Assembly: GCA_041917255.1 (NCBI GenBank)
Contig: JAYRYA010000008.1
Coordinates: 62,001-126,000, forward strand
Direction of reading: 5' to 3'
DNA: 64,000 nt
Source: Zoogloea sp041917255
GTDB taxonomy: Bacteria; Pseudomonadota; Gammaproteobacteria; Burkholderiales; Rhodocyclaceae
Shown here: positions 43,901 to 49,758 of the stretch, piece after piece
Position numbering within the stretch: the stretch's first letter is position 1
How the letters are laid out: each line of letters starts with the position of its first letter
Notes under the pieces: generated by a model
What the model saw: only the letters and a program-made list of their open reading frames with translations
Told to the model about the DNA's origin: nothing
Databases searched by the model: none
Position numbers and translations under genes: made by a program

Positions 43901-46017
43901 GTAGCGTCGCGCAGGGCGTAGGCGCTGCCGTCAAGATTGGTGAGGCTGTTGGCGACGATGTGGAGATCGTTGGCAGTGTAGAACTGCCCCCGGTAGTTCC
44001 CGATGACGTCTGCACTGACGATGAGGTTGCCGAGCTGCGTCTCGAGGCGACCGCCGTCGTTGTTGAGATTGCCTGCGCTGACGGTGAGGCTGGCGTTGGC
44101 GGCAATGCGACCGTCCCGGTTGTCGAGTGGACCGCTGACGGTGAGCGAGCCCGGCGCGGTGCCGGTCTGGAGCAGGGTGCCCTGACGGTGGCTGAACTCG
44201 GTGGCGGTGAGCGCAAGTTGTGTGGCCTGGGTCTGGGCATGATCAAGATTGAGATGGCCGGCGGTGAGCGCGAGCCCGCCTTGGGTGATGACCTGCCCGT
44301 TGCTGCCGATGAAGGTGTTGGCCCCAATGGAGAGGGCGCCGTTGCCGGTGTGCTCGATTTGCCCGCCACGATTGAGTAGCGTGGTGGCGCCGAGTGTGAT
44401 CGAGACGGCGTTGCTTGCGAGGCGACCGCCGCTGTTGTCGAGGGTGCCGGCGAAGTTGAGCTGCAGGGGGTCGGCGCCCAGTTGGAGGAGCACGCCTCCC
44501 GCATTGTCGAGGTCGTGGCCGGCCAGGGAGAGCTGGCCAGCCGAGACGTTGGCAGTTGTGCTGCGAAGCACGCCTGGAGTGCTGGCGGTGAGGCGGTCTT
44601 CCGCGTGGAGCCGGCTTGCGGAGAGATTGAGGTCGCCCAGGGTGGCGTTGAGCCGGACGGCAGGAGCCGTGACTCGTGCGTCGGTGAGGTCGAGGCTCAA
44701 TGCCCGAGCGTCGATGGTGGTGCCGCCGATGAGTGTGCCATGGGCCGCCAGGGGGCCGGCGGCGCTGAGCTTGAGTGCGCCCCCCGCGGTCCCGTAACCT
44801 GCGACGAGCCAGGCGTTGGCGCCGCTGGTAACGCGGGCTCCGGGCCCCGTGGTGGCTAGGCTGAGATCGCCAGCCGCCACGGTGCTGCCATCGAGCGTAA
44901 GTCCGGCGTCGGCGGTCAGCACTGCATCGCTGCCAGCCCGTAGCGCTCCGCTGCTGGCGAGGGTGGCCGGCGTGGAGAGGGTGAGCCGGGTAGCGCTGTC
45001 GATCTGCCCGCTGTTGTCGATCCAGCCACGCTGGTCGATGCGCACCTCACCCGCTGCGGCACCGATCTGGCCGATGTTCCGGAAGCCCACGCCGGCTTCG
45101 GTGCCGATGAGGTGGATCTTGCCGGCATACATGCCACCCAGCGCTGCCACGTCGAGGGCGATCGTCGGTGCCGGGCTGGCCGGGGTGCGCGGCGTGGCGG
45201 CGCTTCCATCTGCGGTGACATCCGCGGCGCCGGTGGTGACTTGCAGATCCTGGGCCCAAACGCCCGCGTTGAGGCGGATTGCCCGTGCGATGAGGTGCGT
45301 GAAGTCCGTGTCCCGGGCGTCGAGACCGAGGCCGTCGACGACAATCTCGCCAGTGCCAACGCGGTAGCCGTCGAGGCGGCCTTCGGTGACGACCGGTGCG
45401 CCCGTGGTGAGGGTGGCACGGTTTGCGTTGATGAAACCGCAGCCGTTGCAGAGGATCCCGGCAGGGTTGGCGATGATGACTTCCGCCCGGGCTCCGCCGA
45501 CTTCGAGGTAACCGAGCAACTGGCTGGGGTTGGCAGCATTCACCTCGTTGAGGATGACCTTTGCACTTCCGCCGGCGAGCCATGGGTTGCCTTGCACGAG
45601 GCCACCGAGGCGGGTGGTGGCGGTACCACGGGCGTTGTTGAGGATGGCGCCAGCGACAGGGATGTCGAATCGGCTGTAGGTGTTGCGCGACACGCCGGCT
45701 GCGCTTGGGGTCTGGATATTGACGAGGGGGACGCCGTTCGGGGCAGTCAGGATGGTCGGGCGTTGACCACCGGGCGCGTGCGCATCTGCGACGATCTGCG
45801 CGCCGGCCTGGGCGGGCCACAGAAGGCTCCCGCTGATGAACATCACGGCGGCAGCAAGCGCCCGAAGGTGCGTCTCGCACTGTGAATGAAAGGTGCGACC
45901 GGGCGACGCGTCGCGTCCGGGAGTGCCGCCCCGCGGATGGCTTCGCGCGGACTCGGCGACAGCCATCGGAATGCCACGGGTGGGGTTGAAGACAAGGCGG
46001 AAACACAGTCGGTTCAT
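34036..46017 (-). CDS. CdiA/FhaB-type two-partner-secretion exoprotein with C-terminal lipase-like toxin
   Basis: A 3,993-residue filamentous-haemagglutinin-like protein. Order: extended signal peptide (ESPR-type MNRLCFRLVFNPTRG, hydrophobic core about 52-72), TPS secretion domain (about 74-330, with NPAGILCNGCGFINANRATL), a long beta-helix of LDNxGGxI repeats (about 330-2,250), a central region, more haemagglutinin repeats, and a pre-toxin region with NEVANNYLSHQE at about 3,606 and DLYN at 3,674-3,677. The last 316 residues hold THSRGG with putative nucleophile Ser3880, an Asp in NDLVP and a His in SPHTLP, a lipase triad order. The partner TpsB is not in the window. It probably acts at the cell surface as a contact-dependent growth-inhibition toxin; activity is inferred. 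Confidence 0.88.
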   Translation of the reverse strand: MNRLCFRLVFNPTRGIPMAVAESARSHPRGGTPGRDASPGRTFHSQCETHLRALAAAVMFISGSLLWPAQAGAQIVADAHAPGGQRPTILTAPNGVPLVNIQTPSAAGVSRNTYSRFDIPVAGAILNNARGTATTRLGGLVQGNPWLAGGSAKVILNEVNAANPSQLLGYLEVGGARAEVIIANPAGILCNGCGFINANRATLTTGAPVVTEGRLDGYRVGTGEIVVDGLGLDARDTDFTHLIARAIRLNAGVWAQDLQVTTGAADVTADGSAATPRTPASPAPTIALDVAALGGMYAGKIHLIGTEAGVGFRNIGQIGAAAGEVRIDQRGWIDNSGQIDSATRLTLSTPATLASSGALRAGSDAVLTADAGLTLDGSTVAAGDLSLATTGPGARVTSGANAWLVAGYGTAGGALKLSAAGPLAAHGTLIGGTTIDARALSLDLTDARVTAPAVRLNATLGDLNLSASRLHAEDRLTASTPGVLRSTTANVSAGQLSLAGHDLDNAGGVLLQLGADPLQLNFAGTLDNSGGRLASNAVSITLGATTLLNRGGQIEHTGNGALSIGANTFIGSNGQVITQGGLALTAGHLNLDHAQTQATQLALTATEFSHRQGTLLQTGTAPGSLTVSGPLDNRDGRIAANASLTVSAGNLNNDGGRLETQLGNLIVSADVIGNYRGQFYTANDLHIVANSLTNLDGSAYALRDATITLSGGLEHSGVLAAGRNLGVGAAWLNAGTSSLIAAGMQPDSRLEGDGALTLQARSILVAHGQNLAAGALTIAADQLDLSGSATNARSLALSASQLDARAARLVATERLQTQISGGLDGRNAYLSANHLDLNATSLDNSGGTLVSSGARAVRLQLPGELINRGGQITSNADLTLDVATVDNRGGRIVATQDAQLTATITGTLDNTGGLIAGNNGLTLGAARLVNATGQLEAAAGATHIRADYFDNASGSLFTATDLMLSGGDLANPGGRLYAGHDATLSLSGTLLHDGVLAAGRHLGLSATRIDAGVTSLIAAGLQPDGHLAGNGTLTAQASTTFTARGQTLAASALSLSAPQLDLTGSQNTAQAIRLNADTLMLTGASTHAENSLNIQASDLLDTRAARLSATQLGIQAQRLDNTGGDMRQTGSGDLHIALPGTLINTHGQIVSNGNNLHLSAAEMDNRGGLIGLAGDGLLTIDTTHFAGSGGQIISNGQLDLSARHLALDNATTQASTWHIAADTLDHRHGNLVQTGSGSSIVGVTSLIDNLAGRISSNGSLALNAGQMDNMSGTVLATHDLNLRAASLNNPDGTLYAGRDLTLALSGAITHDGLFGAGRDLGITAGSIFAGTHSLLAAGLQADGRLSGNGGLTLNTQHQLDAHGRQLAAGSLQFDAALLDLSSSQSAASAIQITARSGDLRAVGADISASGLLQTTVAGLLNTRLAHINAANLVLRAAAIDNTDGEILQTGSGDLRLELPGTLTNTRGRIASNGNAMSLATAMLDNSAGSIEHTGTGLLSIHATSLLGDGGQIASAGDLDIVAQRVSLAGATTQATNLSVAADSLNHQGGTLWQIGTGAGQITVTGLLDNRDGQIAGNDALKLAAAIIDNRRGEIASAQTLTVAAADLLDNRDSGRIHTGGDGLINTSLLSNTGGGITSGARLDIMAANLGNAGGLIAAGTDLHLRGKHVDNRAGSLSAVEGSLTLTATGLAINGGGQITAAQRLSLSSGELDNTGGTLVASSAAVTSGGVLANREGRIVTSGTHDAGTLDLTSGPLDNQDGLIQTSGRLLIDTRGADLVNRGTLSRGGILGGTDVVLRSGFLDNQAGYIGANRLDVVASKIDNTIGGTLLSHGAATVMATALHNADGRIHSAGDLNLTVAGSIDNTRGAIQSAEHAQLTAGAILNNFTSPTGLGIQGRSLDLATPRLDNRDGQISADDSLRITSSGHIDNTRGRMSALGSVVLNDPNPLPALTIANSGGELVAGRQLAVTAAKLGGDGRLLSLGNLDLNLSDNFANNGELRANGNARLAVSGTFTNRASLTAGNRLEIQATTLDNLATGEIQAGTARLTSTTLKNRGLIDAGDARLDSLVLNNLGRGRIYGDHLAIQATTLTNAAEDDSAPVIAARERLDVGIGTLINNEHSLLFSAGDLAIGGAIDTSNRASGHARSVTNRSASIEALGNVTLAAERIENLDAHFATELVRTSVTDHREYSFKEHPERYDASEVHYEYSFDDDGVRTLVVNKPYDDGRMTFSEWFVEYNFNRTVDEVRLLASDPARILAGGNLQVAGTTLTNDMSQIIAGRQLRLELATLDNRTATGTRTTTDTGTAIDYWRLKEDGRDRQGTLLTDYTPAQRIETYALATPVLAENTAVSGTGTSIGHRVIDDLTGTATGSHATTLISRTPVIIEVRRTEDANARITGKVIGAAMAATIAQDTGTAPASPEVGITTLALTSATGSPARTASQSAPASHVAAATTESIPPFTVTLPMGNTIAPGTQTVVRSIAPSVTVPNSSLFRLSTDTRAHYLVETDVRFTDARLWLSSDYLLGLLASDPNTQQKRLGDGFYEQRLVREQVAQLTGQRFLDGYTDDETQFAALMAAGARYAQAWKLRPGVALSAEQMAALTTDIVWLVNTAITLADGSVTQVLAPQVYAVVRDGDIDGTGGLLSGASLALAAQGSMTNSGTLAARERLDITADTLRNTGGRISGNTVDARALGDLENIGGRIEASRALSLLAGRDLTLASTTASTRSSQGSRTAIDRIATVYVAGGDLNLEAGRDLHLDASQLINLAPTGAGPAGTTTLAAGRNLDLGTLAERRRQEIVWNARNYRQEGEDNEVGTTLRTTGDLRLQAGQDITTRAAQITSDQGALTVNAGRDISLQAGTQRQLLDEAHHYKQRSLLATTTITTHGTLDSTAALASTFSGETTTLYAGRDVRVTGSNVVSTDLTTVGAGRDLQIEAATKIRHETHAHTEKKSGLFSGGGLGVTLGTQQQQTDQDTQSLQAAASKVGSADGNVSLWAGHAYTQRGSDALAPNGNITIAAQRIDILEARETQRTQTDSRFTQSGLTLALSGPVINAVQTALQMKDASSRTTDSRMKALAAANAGMASYDAAQAINQGQGQTIEGKPDQIVTGSDDKGQATTRDANAADKVGGLSLTLSIGGSHSQGQVIQTSNGSHGSNVSAGRDVLIVATGDGPQSALTVQGSRVAAGANINLIAENTIQLNAARNTADQRSTNQSSSGSLGVTVGSNGIGVTASASTARGGADGDDVTHTLSHVDAGQKLTLNAGGDVAIKGALATARQIDATVGANLIIESVQDTSTYQSRQRSLGGSATLGAGGSASLSASQSRINSDFASVIEQSGLKAGAGGFQIEVSGDTRLIGGAITSSQMAVERGANGFSTAGALTINDIHNHASYQATSVGINIGTSQASNGMFKPMGNSAGFGQSSDKSSSATRAAISGIAGQSEARTGDAETGIIRIFDSGKVQQDINAQVLITQTFGAQASKAIGDYANKQIEAAEQLRANADVETDTQRKREFERQAQEIEQEWGDSGTQRLLAHTLVGGLTGGLSGAAGSAAGTLSAPTVTNLLKDAGLKGTLADTITATVSTAAGVIVGGSAGAAGAFNEVANNYLSHQENEARYKARKACAETSDAEACSTAAQLQILDQQRDTAFHAACDGLLKTTPACAELTRDLYNMMSTYSSAEARKAAISDKASDLTRAHKDELQSYLELIKTSHPDVKSSVNDKVESPKTPEYSADPYGVIDKRNKRDAYLIMKIGTEALAIANTRVENKYWFTEFAARNGMDNKSDYAAALMLTHVDAAARKKQSIINTQTGSNTPYTPVDRYILSYAPTQGFVIDVWSALMTKLGIESESVVGLRDQLEYIQTSGQQVNWVTHSRGGAEFVQAASGSSSKTLNNNAVVFHAGANTMQTTNLVMKEKNIGDLINEKNRYRDAPNDLVPQIVGLRSLSSPLNLLPALLSTPCLSDLICSIEKSPHTLPYQWSSLKKDEK
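41500..44450 (-). repeat. Three imperfect long repeats within the exoprotein gene
   Basis: A module of about 830-950 bp occurs three times inside the beta-helix part. Corresponding anchor points (the SLIAAG / SLLAAG coding sequence) lie near 43,801, 42,970 and 42,016, i.e. 831 and 954 bp apart. Each copy encodes a stretch such as HDGVLAAGRHLGL followed by SLIAAGLQPDGHLAGNG. Protein identity is high but DNA copies have diverged. The limits given are approximate. Such repeats lengthen or shorten the surface filament by recombination. Confidence 0.7.
45030..46017 (-). other. ESPR signal peptide and TPS secretion domain of the exoprotein
   Basis: Codes for residues 1 to about 330. Residues 1-25 match the extended signal peptide region of large type Vb proteins; the classic hydrophobic core LAAAVMFISGSLLW and AGA cleavage site follow near residue 73. 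The TPS domain (QIVADAHAPGGQRPTIL, NTYSRFDIP, LGYLEVGGARAEVIIANP) is the part recognised by a TpsB barrel of the Omp85 superfamily during outer-membrane export. Confidence 0.85.
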
Positions 46018-46834
46018 GGTCTGAAAACCTGATTCAGGTAGGGATGACCCAAGGAGAATTAGGCCCCGATGACGATGCGAGTCAGGGCTGCGTATGTCTG
46101 AAAGCGAACAAGCGGTAGTGGTGGGCTATGTCCAGATCGTGAGCGGCGGCGCACTGAGGCTGGATGAGACTGAGTTCGCTGCTCTCGGCATCGCGTCGCA
46201 ATAGGTTGGATGACGTAGTGCGGCGATCTGGAGGCAACGGCCCATTAGGACTTTCATTCTTGGGGTGAGGCGGGCGCGTTCGACCAGCGGCGCTCGCTGG
46301 CGCCAAATCTGCATGTCGATGTGAGATGTGCCGGTCGCACGCCAGGTAGGCGGGCGGGCTGCGAACTCAAGGATTGGGAAGATGCGGCTGAAGCTGGCGG
46401 AGTTGGGTTTGCGGCGTTCGATCCACGCGACGGGCTCGCGAGAGGATTCGCCCGCTGTCTCAGCGTCATAGCTGGCTGGTGCGCCCTTCGGGGGGAGGCT
46501 TGCCGCCAGATCTTGAACGCGACGGCGGTAACGCGCGTTGTGAACGGCCGTAGGGTCTGGATGTGGGGGGAGGCGTAGAGCACGTTTCACGGGACATCGA
46601 GGAGCTTGCACCGTTTCCCATCGAGAACCTGGATGGCGCAGTGCGCATTCCATGCAGTTGTTGAGTTGCTGTAAGTGTATACACAATGTATACGTGGAAT
46701 CAATATGTATAAGCTAATTGCGTGACACGCGTCCGGCGTTGTCATGGTGGTGCGGCGGCGGCGTGGGTGCAGGGGAGGGAGGTCGCATTGGACGGGCTCG
46801 CAGGAACCGCTGGGCGGTGATGAGTCGCGCCAAA
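46018..46834. other. 817-bp gene-poor region upstream of the exoprotein gene
   Basis: No convincing gene. The longest frames (minus 46,126-46,686; minus 46,254-46,583; plus 46,321-46,578) are basic, low-complexity and match no family I recognise. It should contain the promoter of the exoprotein gene. The right part (46,670-46,720) is AT-rich with two GTATAC palindromes. It could be the decayed remnant of a mobile element or small gene, but I cannot name one. Confidence 0.5.
46675..46693. promoter_or_regulatory. Paired GTATAC palindromes, possible operator
   Basis: GTGTATACAC (46,675-46,684), a perfect 10-bp palindrome, is followed by GTATAC (46,688-46,693), with centres 11 bp apart, about one helical turn. 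A further TGTATA-like sequence lies at 46,705-46,712. Such spaced palindromes are typical of operators for small dimeric repressors such as antitoxins, but no such gene is beside it. Confidence 0.4.
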
Positions 46835-47176
46835 TCAGTGAAGTTCTGGAAACCGCCTAAGCCACAGCCATGCCACGCTCAGCTGTACGCAGATCGTCAG
46901 CGCCCAGGTGCTCGTGACGTAACAGCAGGCGGCGGGGAGGACTACTTCGAGCAGCTCCTCGAAAGCCATGCCGAGCAAGAAGAAAACGAGCGTAAGGGTT
47001 GCCCACTTGGCCATGAAGCCGGGCAGGTAAACGCCCATCTCGCGGTTGTGACGGTAGTTCTGCCGGCGTTCGAGCAGGGTGCCCCGGGTTACGTCCCTGA
47101 AGCACGCAAACGGCCAGAGATAGCGGTACAGGAGGTGCCAGAAGGGTTCCTGGCGCGGTTGGGGTGTGATGTCCAT
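46835..47176 (-). CDS. Small membrane protein of unknown function
   Basis: A 113-residue protein beginning MDITPQPRQEPFWHLLYRYLWPF with two hydrophobic segments (about residues 50-72 and 78-104) and a basic loop (LLERRQNYRHNREMG). ATG 47176 follows GGGAGG at the right distance, which decides against the longer frame from 47344 that reads through a terminator. It ends with WLWLRRFPELH. No family recognised. It stands alone between the terminator of the isomerase gene and the gene-poor region. Confidence 0.7.
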   Translation of the reverse strand: MDITPQPRQEPFWHLLYRYLWPFACFRDVTRGTLLERRQNYRHNREMGVYLPGFMAKWATLTLVFFLLGMAFEELLEVVLPAACCYVTSTWALTICVQLSVAWLWLRRFPELH

Positions 47177-47248
47177 GCTGACCTCCCGACGGGCTCGGGC
47201 CGAACTGCTCGACACCGCGTACGTGGCGAGCCGGGCCCAAAAAGCAAA

Positions 47249-47274
47249 AAAGCCGACGCTGACGCGTCGGCTTT
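47249..47274 (-). terminator. Rho-independent terminator after the PpiC-type isomerase gene
   Basis: Perfect 11-bp stem: AAAGCCGACGC (47,249-47,259), loop TGAC, GCGTCGGCTTT (47,264-47,274). Read on the minus strand it is followed by a T-rich tract interrupted by GC (47,248-47,239). It lies 21 nt after the stop of the minus-strand isomerase gene and ends the ompR-to-isomerase or yciB-to-isomerase transcript. Confidence 0.9.
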
Positions 47275-47294
47275 CGGGGCAGGGGCCGAACAGA

Positions 47295-48074
47295 TTACTT
47301 GACGGCAGCCTTCGAGCGCAGGTCGGCGATATGGCGTTCGACACTCTGTTGCTCGAGACGTTGCTTGAGCTGGCCCTTCACTTCGTCAAAAGCGGGGGCC
47401 TTGAGGGCGCGGCTGTCTTCAAGCTTGATGACGTGGTAGCCGAAATCGGTCTTCACCGGCGTGGTGGTGATCTTGCCCTTTTCGAGCTTGGTGAGGGCAT
47501 CGGCAAAAGGCTTCACAAAACCGGCCGGGTTGGCCCAGCCGAGATCGCCGCCCTTCTCGCGGGAGCCTGGATCCTTGGACTGCTTGGCCAGTTCCTCGAA
47601 CTTCTCACCCTTTTCGAGCTTGGCGATGATGGCCTTGGCGTCCTCTTCCTTCTCGACGAGGATGTGGCGGGCCTTGTATTCCTTGTCGCCGAGCTGGGAC
47701 TTGATCTTGTCGTACTCGGATTTCACGTCTGCATCGGTGACCGGGTGGGACTTGACGTAATCCTGCAGGTAAGCGCGAATCAGTACGGCCTGACGAGCGA
47801 GATCCATCTGGGCCTGTACGTTGCTGTTCTTCTCGAAGCCTTTCTTGCGGGCTTCCTGGGAGAGGATCTCGCGGCGCACCAGTTCTTCCTTGACGGCATT
47901 GCGCAGCTGCTCGGAGTCGGGGGCGCCCTGGGACTTCTGTTCGGAGATCATCACGTCGGCGCGGGCCTGGGGGATGGTGGTGCCATTGACGGTTGCAACA
48001 GTCTGGGCAAGGGCGGGCAGCGCAACGAAGGCCGCGAAGAGGGAGACGACCAGACGGCTCGGGAGGGTTTTCAT
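47295..48074 (-). CDS. Periplasmic parvulin-type peptidyl-prolyl isomerase
   Basis: A 259-residue exported folding helper: signal peptide of about 23 residues (ending PALAQ), a SurA-N-like helical chaperone part (about 25-130, with SEQLRNAVKEELVRREIL), and one parvulin domain at about 130-225 (ARHILVEKEEDAKAIIAKL, GGDLGWANPAGFVKPFADAL, FGYHVIKLED). The last is the PpiC signature. It assists folding or insertion of envelope proteins. Start ATG 48074. It is the last gene of the minus-strand group before a clear terminator. Confidence 0.92.
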   Translation of the reverse strand: MKTLPSRLVVSLFAAFVALPALAQTVATVNGTTIPQARADVMISEQKSQGAPDSEQLRNAVKEELVRREILSQEARKKGFEKNSNVQAQMDLARQAVLIRAYLQDYVKSHPVTDADVKSEYDKIKSQLGDKEYKARHILVEKEEDAKAIIAKLEKGEKFEELAKQSKDPGSREKGGDLGWANPAGFVKPFADALTKLEKGKITTTPVKTDFGYHVIKLEDSRALKAPAFDEVKGQLKQRLEQQSVERHIADLRSKAAVK

Positions 48075-48107
48075 CAGTTTTCCTTGTGTGGTGTAGGGGG
48101 TGAAGAA

Positions 48108-48371
48108 TTAGAAGTCTTCCGGGGTTTCTGCCTGGATGGCAAGGGCGTGGATTTCCTTGCGCATCATGTCGCCGAGGGCATCGTAAATCATCCGGTGGCG
48201 GGCGACGGTGTTCTTGCCCGCGAACGCCGCCGAGACAATGGACAACCGGTAATGCCCGCCGCCGGAGCGGGCACCCGCATGGCCGGCGTGAAGGGCGCTG
48301 TCGTCGATCAGCTCGACCTTGACCGGCGCCAGGACAGCAAGCCGCCGGCGGATCTCATCGATGACGCTCAC
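48108..48371 (-). CDS. BolA-family protein
   Basis: An 87-residue BolA-type protein with the conserved HYRLSIVSAAFAGKNTVARHRMIYDALGDMM core. BolA/IbaG proteins pair with monothiol glutaredoxins to bind [2Fe-2S] clusters and regulate morphology or iron-sulfur trafficking. The start is GTG 48371, overlapping the yciI stop as GTGA; the larger open frame extends over yciI in another frame and is not real upstream of this point. Cotranscribed with yciB, yciI and the isomerase. Confidence 0.93.
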   Translation of the reverse strand: MSVIDEIRRRLAVLAPVKVELIDDSALHAGHAGARSGGGHYRLSIVSAAFAGKNTVARHRMIYDALGDMMRKEIHALAIQAETPEDF

Positions 48372-48667
48372 GGCAGGGTTTTCCGGAAGGGCTTGACGGT
48401 GCAACGGGTGAACACGCCGGTGGTCATGTAGGGATCTGCCGCGGCCCAGGCCTCGGCTTCGGCGAGGGAAGGGAACTCGGCGATGATCACGCTGCCGGTG
48501 AAGCCGGCCGGGCCGGGGTCCGGGGAGTCCACAGCAGGGCAGGGGCCTGCCAGGACCAGCCGTCCCTCTGCCTGCAGCGCCTGCAGGCGGGCAACGTGTT
48601 CGGGACGCGCAGCGAGACGCTTGTCCAGGGAGCCGGGGGCATCTTCGCCGATCAGGACATACAGCAT
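48368..48667 (-). CDS. yciI: YciI-family protein
   Basis: A 99-residue protein of the YciI-like ferredoxin-fold family with the conserved histidine/aspartate region (ARPEHVARLQALQAEGRLVLAGP) and ADPYMTTGVF. A role in small-molecule hydrolysis or binding is suspected, but no reaction is firmly known. It overlaps the yciB stop by 1 bp and bolA by 4 bp; yciB-yciI adjacency is widespread in proteobacteria. Confidence 0.92.
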   Translation of the reverse strand: MLYVLIGEDAPGSLDKRLAARPEHVARLQALQAEGRLVLAGPCPAVDSPDPGPAGFTGSVIIAEFPSLAEAEAWAAADPYMTTGVFTRCTVKPFRKTLP

Positions 48668-49203
48668 TACTTGGGTTCCTCTTCAATGTAGCGGGAGAGC
48701 AGCATTCCCTGGGCCAGCACGAACACGAGCATCAGGCCCATGCCGCCGAAGAGCTTGAAGTTGACCCAGGTGTCTTCGGAAAAGTTGTAGGCGATCAACA
48801 GGTTCAGCACCCCCATCAAGGCGAAAAAGCCTGACCAGGCGAGATTGACTGTCTGCCACAGGTGCTCGGGTAGCTTGAGTTGGGCTTCGAGCATCGTGCG
48901 AATGAGGTTCTTCTTGAGGACATGGGCCGAAAACACCAGCGCCAGTGCAAAAAACCAGTAGAGAACGGTGGGCTTCCACTTGATGAAGGTAGGGTTCTGG
49001 AAGATCAGCGTGGCGCCGCCGAAAATGCTGACGATGGCGAGACTGACCCACAACATGGTGTCAACCTTGCGATGCCGGAACCACACCCAGGCGATCTGAC
49101 CAACGGTTGCCACGATGGCCACCGCGGTAGCAGCGAAGATGCCGGCAAACTTGTACGCGACGAAGAACAGGATGATCGGAAACAGGTCGAAGAGGAATTT
49201 CAT
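48667..49203 (-). CDS. yciB: Inner membrane septation protein A (YciB)
   Basis: A 178-residue protein with five predicted helices (near residues 2-20, 22-42, 50-68, 78-94, 120-145). It begins MKFLFDLFPIILFFVAYK, which is the family's N-terminus, so the start is ATG 49203 rather than the longer frame. YciB proteins (ispZ) are required for normal septation and interact with cell-elongation and division proteins. It heads the yciB-yciI-bolA-isomerase group, 135 nt after the haemoglobin gene. Confidence 0.93.
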   Translation of the reverse strand: MKFLFDLFPIILFFVAYKFAGIFAATAVAIVATVGQIAWVWFRHRKVDTMLWVSLAIVSIFGGATLIFQNPTFIKWKPTVLYWFFALALVFSAHVLKKNLIRTMLEAQLKLPEHLWQTVNLAWSGFFALMGVLNLLIAYNFSEDTWVNFKLFGGMGLMLVFVLAQGMLLSRYIEEEPK

Positions 49204-49338
49204 CGCAGGACGCTGGGAGACGACTCGGCAGGACGCGGGAATGGAGACAGGTGGGCCGGACGGTCCGGGTTGCAAACGGACATACTGTACTGAATTACAG
49301 CCGGCGCCGGAAGGGGCCGGCTATCGGCGGAGAAGGAA

Positions 49339-49758
49339 TCATGCACTGACACCCGGCGGATCGGCCTTGTTGCGCATGTGATCGGCGAGGCCTTCGATGG
49401 CGCCCCACAGGCGTGGCCGCAAGGGGTGGTCAGGGAGTATCTCGTCAAGTGCCAGGTTCATGCACATCAGCCATTGGTCGCGTTCTGCACTGGTGATCGT
49501 GAAGGGGAGGTGGCGGGCACGCAGGCGCGGGTGGCCGTTGGCCTGCTCGTAAAGCGGTGGTCCGCCGAGCCAGCCGCTCAGGTACATGAAGAGCTTTTCT
49601 TCGGAGCCGGAGAGATCTTGCGGGTGCATCTGGCGGAGTTCCCAGGCTTCCGGCAGCGTGTCCATCAGCGCGTAAAAGCGATGGACGAGGCGGCGAAGGG
49701 TTTCTTCGCCGCCAAGCTGGGCATAGGCAGTGGTGGCTTGCTCAGGCGCCATGGACAT
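49339..49758 (-). CDS. Group II truncated haemoglobin
   Basis: A 139-residue 2-over-2 globin with proximal histidine His83 (RARHLPF), the group II Trp96 (DQWLMCM), B-E helices (LVHRFYALMDTLP) and YLSGWLGGPPLY. Group II members bind O2 or NO tightly and act in NO detoxification or oxygen chemistry. The start ATG 49758 (or ATG 49752) overlaps the end of the persulfide dioxygenase gene, so expression is coupled to sulfur metabolism. Confidence 0.92.
   Translation of the reverse strand: MSMAPEQATTAYAQLGGEETLRRLVHRFYALMDTLPEAWELRQMHPQDLSGSEEKLFMYLSGWLGGPPLYEQANGHPRLRARHLPFTITSAERDQWLMCMNLALDEILPDHPLRPRLWGAIEGLADHMRNKADPPGVSA

Noticed and set aside
34700..45800. Repeated sequence in the exoprotein gene that might look like a CRISPR array or tandem DNA repeat
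   Set aside because: The repeats are imperfect, of unequal length, in frame and encode beta-helix motifs; there are no identical direct repeats with regular spacers.
46126..46686. 186-residue frame on the minus strand upstream of the exoprotein gene, considered as a transposase or regulator remnant
   Set aside because: Starts at a TTG inside the palindromes, shows no motif of any family I recognise, and has no ribosome site.
46718..47302. 194-residue plus-strand frame
   Set aside because: It lies opposite the small membrane protein, which has a better start and ribosome site, and it runs through the terminator at 47,249-47,274.
49299..49322. Inverted repeat AGCCGGC/GCCGGCT between the globin gene and yciB
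   Set aside because: No T run follows on either strand; it could be chance in GC-rich DNA.
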